From a candidate division KSB1 bacterium (lineage in GTDB: Bacteria > Zhuqueibacterota > Zhuqueibacteria > Zhuqueibacterales > Zhuqueibacteraceae): 62,229 nucleotides of DNA. Location: the NCBI GenBank assembly GCA_034506175.1, contig JAPDQB010000041.1, forward strand, positions 1 through 62,229, written 5' to 3'. The first letter of the stretch is position 1; every line of letters starts with the position of its first letter. The notes under the pieces were generated by a model. It made no database searches, was not told where the DNA came from, and worked only from the letters and a program-made list of their open reading frames with translations. A program made the translations under genes and the position numbers. Shown here piece by piece: positions 17,488-25,628 of this stretch.

Positions 17488-18570
17488 TTATCCATTCTTC
17501 GCCTGCGCTTTGATTTTCGTGATGGATTGATTGGCTGCGGTGCGCACCGCTTCACTGGGATCGTCGAGGGCTTTGTATAAACTCGGCAGCGCCTTGGCGT
17601 TGCCCAGGCGGCCGAGCGCTTCCGCTGCTTGCAGCCGCAGCGCTTTGTTGCCATATTCGAGAGCAGTTGTCAGGTGCGGCAGCGCGTGTTGATCGCCGAT
17701 GTAGCCGAGCGTGATAATGGCGACGCCGCGCGCAAACGGATCGCTGGAACCGGCGCTGGCCATGGCCAACTCGTAGCCAGCCGTGTGGCCAACCGCCGCC
17801 AAAATCGAGGCCGCCAGCAAGCGCGCCAGCAACGGCTGGGAATCATCTCTGACCAATTTTTCAAGTTGTTCCACCAGCGCAGCCCGGCCGTCAAATTCGT
17901 GCCGGCAAATTTCCGCAAGCGATTGCGCCGCTTGTTGCCGCACCTCGGGCGTTTCCTGACGGTCGAGCATGCGGGCAACCAGCGCCGTGATGGCTTCAGG
18001 CTGGGGAAATGAAGAGAGGGCCCGGCAGGCATACAAACGCGCGGCCGGCGGCGTGGCGGCAAGTTTTCGCAGCAACGGTGACACGGCTTCGGCGGCCCGG
18101 ATTTGCGACAACACCTCGGCCGCGGCGCCTTGCACGTGGGTTGAGCCGTCCTTTTCGAGAACCCTGATCAAAATCTGCGTATCCTGCTCCGTCGCCATTT
18201 TGCCGAAACGATAAACCATTTGCGCCCGCATATGCTCGTCGCGCTCCCGGCGGATTTCTCCGGGAAAAATCCGGCGCATTTTTTCCGGCATGCGCTGCAT
18301 GTTGTCACACATGGCCTGGGCGCGCGGGTGGCCGGCTTGCAGATAGCAGCGCCACAACAGCAGCGTTGCCGCCGGCTCATCGGCGTTGCGCGCCAAATAC
18401 CCCTCGAGAAGCTGGATGGCTTCGCTCAGCGGATCAGCAAGCGTGCTTGTGGTTCTTAGATGCAACGCCTGTGATTGTTGATAAAGCGCTTCGGCTTTTT
18501 GCAAATCACTGCTGCAGGCGCACAACAGGCAAACGGCGCTGAGAAGTAAAAAAAGTTTTGGCCATTTCAT
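17488..18570 (-). CDS. HEAT-repeat lipoprotein
   Basis: 360 residues. Signal sequence with lipobox LLCAC (Cys19), so it is likely anchored in a membrane. A short helical region is followed from about residue 115 by HEAT/armadillo-like repeats (DTQILIRVLEKDGSTHVQGAAAEVL; EAITALVARMLDRQETPEVRQQAAQSL; ALPHLTTALEYGNKALRLQAAEALGRLG; ALPSLYKALDDPSEAVRTAANQSI). Such solenoids are scaffolds or binding proteins. Two more secreted HEAT proteins lie at 27-29.6 kb. Convergent with the glycosidase; the 208-nt gap between them holds CAGTGGGCG copies but no clear terminator. Partner unknown. Confidence 0.78.
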   Translation of the reverse strand: MKWPKLFLLLSAVCLLCACSSDLQKAEALYQQSQALHLRTTSTLADPLSEAIQLLEGYLARNADEPAATLLLWRCYLQAGHPRAQAMCDNMQRMPEKMRRIFPGEIRRERDEHMRAQMVYRFGKMATEQDTQILIRVLEKDGSTHVQGAAAEVLSQIRAAEAVSPLLRKLAATPPAARLYACRALSSFPQPEAITALVARMLDRQETPEVRQQAAQSLAEICRHEFDGRAALVEQLEKLVRDDSQPLLARLLAASILAAVGHTAGYELAMASAGSSDPFARGVAIITLGYIGDQHALPHLTTALEYGNKALRLQAAEALGRLGNAKALPSLYKALDDPSEAVRTAANQSITKIKAQAKNG

Positions 18571-18708
18571 GAAGGATTTCGCACCGAATAAAAATAAACG
18601 GTTTTGAGTGATTAAAAGTAACCAAACAGGCGACGGCAGTCACAATATAAAAATTTACCCGAAACAGACACAAGCAAAAAGATTGCCATACTTTTCTCAA
18701 TTCTGTGC

Positions 18709-18735
18709 TTGATTAAATCTCCGCTTTTTTATATT
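18709..18735 (+). promoter_or_regulatory. possible promoter for the UshA-like cytochrome gene
   Basis: TTGATT (18709-18714) and TATATT (18730-18735) with 15 nt between them, short of the usual 17. The 319-nt divergent gap 18571-18889 holds nothing else recognisable apart from AAGGA at 18879-18883, 6 nt before the ATG. Confidence 0.3.
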
Positions 18736-18889
18736 TTAGTAGCTATAAAAAAGTTAAGTGCTGGTGTTAAACTTTGAAAGCGCAGTTTGTAAAGTTTCTG
18801 TCGCATTTTGCGGCTACCGGTGCGCAAAACTTCGGCTCAGCCTGCCAAAAAATTTCGCACCCGGTCAACCAAAAACTTAAGGATTGCTT

Positions 18890-20227
18890 ATGAGGACCCC
18901 GCGATTCTCGCAGTGGATTGCTTTGGCCGCCGTCTCAATCGTCGCGAGCTGGAGCGTTCGCCAGCCGGCGTTGTGGGCGGCGGACAACAAGCCCGTTACC
19001 GTTCAAATTTTTTATTCGAGCGACGCCCTGGGCTATCACGATCCATGTGGCTGAAGCGGCAGCAGGCGTGGCGGTCTGGCCAGGCGAATCACAGTCATCG
19101 ACAGTTTGCGAAAGATTTATCCGGACTTGATCCTGATCGACGGCGGCGACATGGGCGAATCCATTCATGGTCCGACGGTTTGGAAATCCGCCGAGTTGTT
19201 TAAAACCATGCGCAGCCTGGGCTACGACGTCATCGGCCTGGGCGAACGCGATTTGGCCCCGGCGTTCTTCGAGGAAGTGAGTCAAAGCGGCGCGAAAGAA
19301 ATTCTGCTGAGCGGCAACTACAAACCTGCCGCGGCCATCGGCGCTGCACCTTTTCGTTTGATTCAGCGAAAATCAACTCGCGTCGGCGTCGTCGAAGTTG
19401 TTTCATCTTTTTATCAACAGGGTCAAGCTCTGGAGCCGGCTGACCCCAAAACTTTTTTGCAGCGCCAGATCGAGGCCATGCAGCAGCAAAAAGCCGACGT
19501 GACCGTGGTTATCTATCATGGTCCGGCAACTGAAGCGCTGGCGCTGCGCTCAAGTTTCACCGGCGTCGATCTTTGGCTGATTTCTCATGGCGTTTATCAG
19601 CCCATGGCGCAAGTTGCAACCAATGATGGCGGCGCGCTCATCGTCGGCCCCGGCGATCGCGGCCGCGAAGTCGGATTGATCACGCTGGAGAAAAACCGCA
19701 AGGGCGTGGCGCGCTCGGCAAAATTTCATCAAATTATTTTGGACGACCGCATTCCGGACTCGCCCAAAGCCGCGCCGATTCAAGAACGTTTTCTCAAACG
19801 CAGCCAATCTTCATTGACGCCGCCACCCGAGCCGGCGCGAAACGGATTCGCGGCTCATGAAAATTTTTTCGTCGGCAGCGAAGTGTGCCGGCTTTGTCAC
19901 GAAGAAACGTACAACAACTGGCGTGAAACCAAACATGCGCGGGCGTTGGAAACTTTGGCAGCAAAACAGCAAGCGACCAATTCGGAATGCTTGCCGTGCC
20001 ACACCGTCGGTTTCGGCGAGCCAACCGGCTACACGATCAAAGAGAATCAGCCGTATTTAGCCGCGGTGGGCTGTGAAATGTGCCATGGCAAGTCGGGGGA
20101 TCACGTCCGCGCCGACGATCAAACCAATAATTTTTCCAAGACCACCGAGGCGACGTGTTTGCGCTGCCACGACAAGAAAAATTCGCCGAAGTTCGTGTAC
20201 GCGGAATACGTCAAGCGCGTGCATTGA
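18890..20227 (+). CDS. UshA-like metallophosphatase-fold / tetraheme cytochrome fusion, probable selenoprotein (TGA at 19052-19054)
   Basis: One frame of 446 codons, interrupted only by TGA at codon 55. ATG 18890 has AAGGA 6 nt upstream and begins a signal peptide (RFSQWIALAAVSIVASWSV). The frame reads VQIFYSSDALGYHDPCG, then TGA, then SGSRRGGLARR. Relatives, as I recall them, have CGC followed by GGLARR here, so TGA stands for the second Cys. The UshA-like domain continues (LILIDGGDMGES, GYDVIGLGERDLAP, VTVVIYHGP). A cytochrome c554-like tail carries four CXXCH heme sites: CRLCH 333, CLPCH 367, CEMCH 395, CLRCH 423. A SECIS-like hairpin follows the TGA. A selenocysteine at a redox motif is the favoured reading; a plain nonsense mutation is the alternative, since selA/selB/selC/selD lie outside the window. 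Standard gene callers would give only the part from 19106. Confidence 0.75.
19055..19085 (+). promoter_or_regulatory. candidate bacterial SECIS element
   Basis: Directly after the in-frame TGA. Upper stem TGGC (19069-19072) / GCCA (19079-19082) closes a 6-nt loop GGTCTG (19073-19078). Below it a G-G mismatch and two further pairs (19066-19067 with 19084-19085) extend the helix. Loop begins 18 nt after the TGA, and its first bases are GG. From memory, E. coli fdhF also has 18 nt between its UGA and GGU CUG, and known bacterial SECIS elements need a G in the first two loop positions. The lower stem is weak, which lowers confidence. Confidence 0.6.
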
Positions 20228-20250
20228 GCGCATCACCAAAAGTAAAAAAT

Positions 20251-20294
20251 AAAAAGGGCGAGTCGCCGCGACGGGCGACCCGCCCTTCGTTTTT
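20251..20294. terminator. bidirectional terminator between convergent cytochrome genes
   Basis: A5 then GGGCG-A-GTCGCC (20256-20267), loop GCGACG, GGCGAC-C-CGCCC (20274-20285), then TTCGTTTTT. One A-C mismatch in an 11-pair stem. The flanking A and T runs let it serve both the gene ending at 20227 and the reverse gene ending at 20306. Confidence 0.85.
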
Positions 20295-20305
20295 CAAACC
20301 GGCGG

Positions 20306-21271
20306 TTACGGATGCTTGATGACTTCGTTGCGAATCGGCTTCACGGTTTGCAAATAGGCAAAAATAGCGGCCAAATCTTCCTCCGTCATGCCGGCGTACA
20401 TCGTCCATGGCATCACGGTGTTGTCGTCTCCTTGGGGCGTTGGAATGTGACTGGCGCTTGAGTCGAGATATTCTTTAAAGCGGCCGATGAAATATTCTTT
20501 GTCCCACGCGCCGATGCCGGTGTCTTGCTCCGGCGTGATATTGGCGGAGCGCACGACCTTGCCCCAGGGAAAGCGAAATTCCTGCCCGCCGGCGAAGTCC
20601 ATGCCCGGCAGCGATTGGCCCTGCGCATCAACCGGCGTGTGGCAGAAGTGGCATCCGGCGACGGTGTTTAAATATTTGCCGTAGGCCAGTGTGTCCGAGG
20701 TTGCCGGACGCGGCTGCGGTTCATACGGCTTGGGAATCGTCCGCACGATGAAATTGAGCGGAAAATTGAGCTGCGATCTTTTAACTTCATTTTGAATCGG
20801 CGGCAGCGTTCGGAGATAGGCGACAATGGCCTCGGCGTCATCTTGCGACAGCGCGCTGTAAATCGGATACGGCATGAATGGAAAAAGCGCCTGGCCGTCT
20901 TTGTTGACCCCGGCCGTGAACGCATGCAAAATCTCGCCGTCGGTCCAATTGCCCAGCGCCGCCGGCGTGATGTTGGGAACATAGAACGTGCCGATGGGTT
21001 CGGCAAATTCAGCGCCGCCCTTGCCTTCGGTGCCAGGCTCAAGGGGGCCGGAGTAATAATCGAAATTTCGTGTCGAATGGCAGTCGATGCAGACGGTCAC
21101 GTGATTCGCCAGATACTTCCCGCGCGCGACTTTTTCCGGCGCCGGTTCGATGGTGAGATTCGGCGCCGGGCCGGCTTTGGGAAAGCTTGACATGAAATAA
21201 ATCAAGCCGGCGCCCATGAGCACAACCAACGCCAGAACGATTCCTCCCAGAATTTTCAAGAATTTTTTCAT
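20306..21271 (-). CDS. membrane-anchored diheme cytochrome c
   Basis: 321 residues. An uncleaved-looking N-terminal membrane anchor (FLKILGGIVLALVVLMGAGLIYFM) is followed by two cytochrome c domains. The first has CIDCH (about residues 61-65) with later axial Met candidates near PFMPYP; the second has CHFCH (about residues 207-211) with MPWTMYAGM. Each ends with the family's closing helix (DDAEAIVAYLRTLPPI; EDLAAIFAYLQTVKPI). The layout resembles cytochrome subunits that take electrons from periplasmic dehydrogenases. It faces the tetraheme protein gene, so the two may share an electron path, though they are on opposite strands. AAGGA precedes the start. Confidence 0.85.
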   Translation of the reverse strand: MKKFLKILGGIVLALVVLMGAGLIYFMSSFPKAGPAPNLTIEPAPEKVARGKYLANHVTVCIDCHSTRNFDYYSGPLEPGTEGKGGAEFAEPIGTFYVPNITPAALGNWTDGEILHAFTAGVNKDGQALFPFMPYPIYSALSQDDAEAIVAYLRTLPPIQNEVKRSQLNFPLNFIVRTIPKPYEPQPRPATSDTLAYGKYLNTVAGCHFCHTPVDAQGQSLPGMDFAGGQEFRFPWGKVVRSANITPEQDTGIGAWDKEYFIGRFKEYLDSSASHIPTPQGDDNTVMPWTMYAGMTEEDLAAIFAYLQTVKPIRNEVIKHP

Positions 21272-21367
21272 AACGATCCTTTCTTTGGGTTAATGAAAAA
21301 CGTATCAAAGATAATAAAATAGCCGCCCAATTTCAAAGGAAAAATTTGTTGCGGGCAAGAAATCAGC

Positions 21368-21396
21368 TTGACATTGCAAGCGCATTTTTGTATTCT
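21368..21396 (+). promoter_or_regulatory. sigma70-type promoter of the TPP-enzyme/BASS operon
   Basis: TTGACA (21368-21373), 17 nt, TATTCT (21391-21396). The start codon at 21426 lies about 23 nt beyond the expected transcription start, with AGGAAAGGAAA between. Confidence 0.65.
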
Positions 21397-21425
21397 TTAG
21401 CCGCAATTCAGGAAAGGAAACAAAC

Positions 21426-23177
21426 GTGAAATCAACCACCGGCGGCGAAATCATCGCCAGCATGCTGGCCAACGAAGGCGTGGAAAAAGTTTTCGGCATC
21501 ATCGACGGCACTTATTTCGGCCTGTATTCGAATTTGAAAAAATTCGGCATCGAGCTGATCAGTCCGCGCCACGAAGCCTGCGCTCTGCATATAGCCGGGG
21601 CGTACGCGCGTTTGACCGGCAAGCTCGGCGTCGCCATCGCCAGCAACGGCCCGGGCGTCGCGAATGCGTTGTCCGGCGTCGCCGTCGAAAACGGCGAAGG
21701 CAATCGGGTTCTGCTCATCACCAGCACGCGCCGGACCGGCATCGGCTATCCCGACCGCGGCGGCACGTATCAATATTTCAATCAGGTCGGCGCGATCAAG
21801 CCGATCTCGAAATGGAGCGGCGTTGCAGCTTCCTTTAATCGCCTCCAGGAAATGATGCGCCGCGCCTTTCGCATTTCGTATCACGGGCGGCCCGGCGTCG
21901 TGCATGTCGACGTGCCGGAAGATCTCATGAACGGCAAAACCGAGGCGCAGAGTTTCGTGTTGCCGTCGCGGTATCGCCGTCTTGAAGCGATGGCGGCAAG
22001 CGAGGCGCAAATTGAGCGCGCCGCTGAAATGCTGGTTGCCGCCAGACTTCCGATGATTCATGCCGGCAGCGGCGTTATTCACTCCGGCGCTTTCGCCGAG
22101 CTGCAAACAGTTGCGGAAATTTTGCACGCACCGGTGACGACGAGCTGGGGCGGGCGCAGCGTTTTTCCGGAGACGCATGAGCTGGCGATGCCGATGATTT
22201 ACATCAAGCTCAACCATCAAGTGCGCAACGCCGCCGATCTCGTGCTCACGCTGGGCTCGCGCCTCGGCGAAACCGATTGGTGGGGCAAGCCGCCGTATTG
22301 GGCCTCGCCGGCCGGGCAGAAGATGATTCAAGTGGACATCGACGAGGAGATTTTGGGGCTCAACAAACCCGTTGACCTTGCCGTTCTTTCCGATATCAAA
22401 ATTTTCCTGGCGAAGCTGCTTGAGAAATTGCCGCCGCTGCAAGACAAAATGCCGCTGGCAGAGCGCCGCAAAGCAGTAAAGAAGTTTCAAGCCGCGCGAG
22501 CCAAATTCCGCCGGGAGTTCGATGCGCCTCTCAAAGACAAATCCGCGCCGATGAACCCGGCGCACGTCGCGGCAGTGTGCCGCCGGTTTTTTCCCGACGA
22601 CGCCGTTTGCGTGATTGACGGCGGCAACACCGCGGTGTGGGCGCATTTTTTCCACGAAGCGCGCGTGCCCAACACCATTTTGCAAACCGCGAAATTCGGC
22701 ATGTTGGGCGCCGGCGTGGCCCAAGCCCTGGGCGCCGCCGTGGCTTTTCCCGAACGCCAAATTTATTGCATCATCGGCGACGGGGCGATGGGTTTCAATC
22801 TCCAGGAAATCGAAACTGCGGTGCGCAACAAGTTGAAAGTGATCTATCTCGTTTGCTGCGACAAACAATGGGGCATGGTGAAAATGAATCAGCAATTTGC
22901 CCTGAAGCCGGTCAAAACATTGGTTAAAAAATCTCTCGCTGCCGATGAAACCATCAACGCTGATTTGAGCGAGATTCAATTCGACAAGCTGGCCGCAAGC
23001 ATGGGCGCGCACGGCGAACGAGTGGCCGATCCCCAAGAGCTGCAACCGGCGCTCGAACGCAGCCGCGCCGCCGGCAAATGCGCCGTCATTCATGTCGATG
23101 TCAATCCCGTCAAACACTTATGGGCGCCGGGGTTGATTTATTTTAAAGAGATGCACAAGGAGCCGAAGGGGAAATAA
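21426..23177 (+). CDS. thiamine-pyrophosphate-dependent enzyme of the acetolactate synthase/benzoylformate decarboxylase superfamily
   Basis: 583 residues from a GTG start. The N-terminal pyrimidine-binding domain has the conserved Glu in SPRHEACALHIAGAYARLTG. A central domain contains TSWGGRSVFPETHELAM and VLTLGSRLGETDWWGKPP. The C-terminal domain has the TPP/Mg motif GDGAMGFNLQEIETA, ending in a CCDKQWGMVKMN segment in place of the usual NN. It could decarboxylate, carboligate or cleave a 2-keto acid; substrate specificity is not readable. The next gene, a BASS-family organic-anion carrier, starts 5 nt after the stop, suggesting that the pair imports and uses the same carboxylate. Not obviously ilvB: no small subunit gene and unusual spacing. 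Confidence 0.82.
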   Translation: MKSTTGGEIIASMLANEGVEKVFGIIDGTYFGLYSNLKKFGIELISPRHEACALHIAGAYARLTGKLGVAIASNGPGVANALSGVAVENGEGNRVLLITSTRRTGIGYPDRGGTYQYFNQVGAIKPISKWSGVAASFNRLQEMMRRAFRISYHGRPGVVHVDVPEDLMNGKTEAQSFVLPSRYRRLEAMAASEAQIERAAEMLVAARLPMIHAGSGVIHSGAFAELQTVAEILHAPVTTSWGGRSVFPETHELAMPMIYIKLNHQVRNAADLVLTLGSRLGETDWWGKPPYWASPAGQKMIQVDIDEEILGLNKPVDLAVLSDIKIFLAKLLEKLPPLQDKMPLAERRKAVKKFQAARAKFRREFDAPLKDKSAPMNPAHVAAVCRRFFPDDAVCVIDGGNTAVWAHFFHEARVPNTILQTAKFGMLGAGVAQALGAAVAFPERQIYCIIGDGAMGFNLQEIETAVRNKLKVIYLVCCDKQWGMVKMNQQFALKPVKTLVKKSLAADETINADLSEIQFDKLAASMGAHGERVADPQELQPALERSRAAGKCAVIHVDVNPVKHLWAPGLIYFKEMHKEPKGK

Positions 23178-23182
23178 TTCGT

Positions 23183-24076
23183 ATGCCAGTTGACCAGCTT
23201 CAGCTCAATTTCAATCCCGACAGCATTCGTCTTCTCAACTTCATTCTGGGTCTGGTCATGTTCGGCGTCGCGCTCGATCTCAAATTCGACGACTTCAAGC
23301 GCCTGGCGGCTTCGCCGGTTCCGCCGCTCATCGGATTGTTCGCGCAATTCCTTCTGCTGCCGGCGCTTTCTTTTCTCTGGTCGCTGATTTTAAACCCGCT
23401 GCCCAGCATCGCGCTCGGCATGATGCTCATCGCGGCTTGTCCGGGCGGCAATGTTTCGAATTTTCTCACTCACCTCGCCGGCGGCAATACCGCGCTCTCG
23501 GTGAGCATGACGGCGATTTCCACCGCAGTGGCGCTGGTGATGACGCCGATCAATCTCACCTTTTGGGGAAGGTTGAATGCAAACACCTCGCCGATTTTGC
23601 AACATGTCAATCTCGATCCCCGCGAAGTTTTTTATACCATCGTGATCATTTTGGGAATTCCGTTGTTTGCCGGCATGATGATGGCGCATCATGCGCCCAA
23701 AATCACGGCGCGTTTGCGCCCGCCGCTCAAAATTTTTTCCATCGCTTTTTTTGTTGTCTTCATTCTCATTGCGTTTGCGATGAATTGGGATAATTTTCTC
23801 GCTTATGTTCCCCGAATCTGGTATGCGGTTTTAATTCAAAATGCCCTTGCGCTTTCCGGCGGCTATGCGATCAGCCGCTTGTTTCGCCTTCCCCGGCGTG
23901 ATGCCCGCGCCATCAGCATCGAGACCGGCATTCAAAACTCGGCGTTGGGTCTTGCGTTGATTTTTCAGTTTTTCGCCGGATTGGGCGGCATGGCCTTGGT
24001 CGCGGCCTGGTGGGGAATTTGGCATTTGATTTCCGGGCTGAGCTTGGCGATGGTGTGGTCAAAGCGGCCGGTGTGA
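23183..24076 (+). CDS. bile acid:sodium symporter (BASS) family transporter
   Basis: 297 residues, hydrophobic throughout with about eight to nine predicted membrane segments. The family signature is clear: ACPGGNVSNFLTHLAGGNTA at about residues 84-103, then LSVSMTAISTAVALVMTP, and the second inverted repeat SIETGIQNSALGLALIFQFF. Members carry bile acids, pyruvate, pantoate or keto acids with sodium. It directly follows the TPP enzyme gene (AAGGGG ribosome site lies in the end of that gene), so a 2-keto acid or related anion is a reasonable guess. Confidence 0.88.
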   Translation: MPVDQLQLNFNPDSIRLLNFILGLVMFGVALDLKFDDFKRLAASPVPPLIGLFAQFLLLPALSFLWSLILNPLPSIALGMMLIAACPGGNVSNFLTHLAGGNTALSVSMTAISTAVALVMTPINLTFWGRLNANTSPILQHVNLDPREVFYTIVIILGIPLFAGMMMAHHAPKITARLRPPLKIFSIAFFVVFILIAFAMNWDNFLAYVPRIWYAVLIQNALALSGGYAISRLFRLPRRDARAISIETGIQNSALGLALIFQFFAGLGGMALVAAWWGIWHLISGLSLAMVWSKRPV

Positions 24077-24176
24077 TACAATGGGAATCAGCAAAAAAGC
24101 TTGAAACACACTGCTGTATTTTCTAAATTATTGTATATATCAAGAATGAGTTGGATTCAAAAATATTTACAAAACC

Positions 24177-24428
24177 ATGCAAACAATATACAACTTACCC
24201 CTTATTCTGGAGCCTCAGCCCGAAGGTGGTTATACAGTAGCTTGTCCAATTTTGCCAGAACTTATTACGGAGGGCGATTCGATCCAAGAAGCTTTTGCCA
24301 ATGCTTCAGATGCTTTGCCAGCAATTACCGAAGCCTACGAAGACCTTGAACGCCCCTTGCCGCCAGCTTTGCAACGATTAACAATTGACACACCGATATC
24401 AATTGAAACCCTTGTCCCCGTAGGATAA
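24177..24428 (+). CDS. HicB-like antitoxin, without an adjacent HicA
   Basis: 83 residues: YNLPLILEPQPEGGYTVACP followed by ILPELITEGDSIQEAFANASDALPAIT is the HicB partial RNase-H fold (strand with PEGGYTV, then the (L/I)P(E/G).(.)T(E/Q)GD motif and the EA..N...A helix). HicB neutralises the small mRNA interferase HicA, but the 100 nt upstream and the gene downstream contain no HicA, so this is an orphan. No clear ribosome site. Confidence 0.75.
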   Translation: MQTIYNLPLILEPQPEGGYTVACPILPELITEGDSIQEAFANASDALPAITEAYEDLERPLPPALQRLTIDTPISIETLVPVG

Positions 24429-24439
24429 AACAATTAATT

Positions 24440-25432
24440 TTGATTTTAAAGCCATCCGTTTTGATCACCGGCGCTGCCGGTTATCTCGGTCAAGAAACTT
24501 TGCAACAGCTTGCGCAACAACGCGACAAGCTTCGCCGGCTTGTTGCGATGGATGTTCGCGACGTTGCGCCCGAGAAACGGCTTGCCGGAGTTGAATATAT
24601 TGGGGCCGACATTCGCTCGCCGGAGATGGCGGCGTGGTTCAAAGAATTCAGTGTTGACATCGTGGTTCATTTAGCCGCCATCGTGACTCCCGGCCGCCGA
24701 AGCCATCGCGAGCTGGAATATTCGGTGGATGTTTTGGGCACGGAAAATGTTCTCAAGGCCTGCGTCGAAGCCGGTGTCAAAAAAATCATTGTCACCAGTA
24801 GCGGCGCGGCCTACGGTTATCATCCCGACAACCCGGCGTGGCTGCAAGAAAATCATCCTTTGCGCGGCAATGAAGAATTTGCCTATTCGTATCACAAGCG
24901 CCTGGTTGAAGAAATGCTGGCGCGCTATCGCGAGCAACATCCGGACTTGCAGCAGCTTGTTTTCCGGCCCGGCGTCGTGCTCGGGAAAAATGTGAACAAC
25001 CAAATCACCGCGCTGTTTGAAAAGAAATTCGTGCTGGGTTTGCGCGGGGCCGAGTCTCCGTTCGTTTTTGTCTGGGATCAGGATGTTGCCGCGTGCCTGG
25101 TGAAAGGCGTCTTGGAGAATAAAACCGGCATTTATAATTTGGCCGGCGACGGCGCGCTCAGCATGAGAGAAATCGCGGCGATGCTGAAAAAACCGTATCT
25201 GCCGCTGCCGGCGACGCTGGTCAAAAGCGCGTTGTGGCTGTTGCGCCAATTGCGGTTGAGCCAATATGGTCCTGAGCAGGTGAATTTTCTCCGCTACCGC
25301 CCGGTGCTGTCGAATCAAAAACTCAAAACCGGGTTCGGATACGTTCCCAGCAAAAACGCCCAAGAAGTCTTTGAATATTATTTGTCGGAAAAAGCGGTGG
25401 TGAGAAAATATGACAATCAAAAAAGAAAGTAG
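24440..25432 (+). CDS. NAD-dependent epimerase/dehydratase family protein
   Basis: 330 residues from a TTG start (MILKPSVLITGAAGYLGQ). The Rossmann motif is GAAGYLG (about residues 11-17), the acidic dinucleotide-binding turn is ADIRSPE, and the extended-SDR active site is present as TSSGAAYG with YSYHK (about residues 152-156) for the Tyr-x-x-x-Lys pair. Members act on nucleotide sugars or similar substrates; the C-terminal ALWLLRQLRLSQYGPEQVNFLRY resembles steroid-dehydrogenase-like or UDP-sugar epimerase groups. It starts 11 nt after hicB. Substrate unknown. Confidence 0.82.
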   Translation: MILKPSVLITGAAGYLGQETLQQLAQQRDKLRRLVAMDVRDVAPEKRLAGVEYIGADIRSPEMAAWFKEFSVDIVVHLAAIVTPGRRSHRELEYSVDVLGTENVLKACVEAGVKKIIVTSSGAAYGYHPDNPAWLQENHPLRGNEEFAYSYHKRLVEEMLARYREQHPDLQQLVFRPGVVLGKNVNNQITALFEKKFVLGLRGAESPFVFVWDQDVAACLVKGVLENKTGIYNLAGDGALSMREIAAMLKKPYLPLPATLVKSALWLLRQLRLSQYGPEQVNFLRYRPVLSNQKLKTGFGYVPSKNAQEVFEYYLSEKAVVRKYDNQKRK

Positions 25433-25628
25433 AAGCTCAATTTCAAAAGCCAAATCCTCTTTGGAAATTGGAGAGTTTTGGGATACACACGATTTAACCG
25501 ATTATTGGGATAAAACTCGTCCGGCACAGTTTGAAGTGGACATGCAATCGGAAGCGACTCGAGTTTATTTTTTTCGAAATGTCACGGATAAAACAAAACA
25601 CCCCGCTGAAGCTGCCAGCCCCGGATAA
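25410..25628 (+). CDS. truncated CopG-family antitoxin
   Basis: 72 residues; residues 15-47 (KSSLEIGEFWDTHDLTDYWDKTRPAQFEVDMQSEA) match the common CopG/BrnA-like antitoxin block ..EFWDTHDLTDYWD.T....FEVD. In relatives this is followed by a ribbon-helix-helix-like tail, which is missing: from about residue 52 the frame runs into the 3' end of the opposite-strand symporter gene, and that tail (VTDKTKHPAEAASPG) looks accidental. Start overlaps the end of the epimerase gene by 23 nt. No toxin gene is adjacent. Probably a remnant. Confidence 0.6.
   Translation: MTIKKESRSSISKAKSSLEIGEFWDTHDLTDYWDKTRPAQFEVDMQSEATRVYFFRNVTDKTKHPAEAASPG

Noticed and set aside
18808..19203. 131-codon open frame overlapping the start of the UshA-like gene
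   Set aside because: It is in another frame, lacks a ribosome site and family features, and is arginine-rich in the way shadow frames are. The frame from ATG 18890 carries a signal peptide and domain match.
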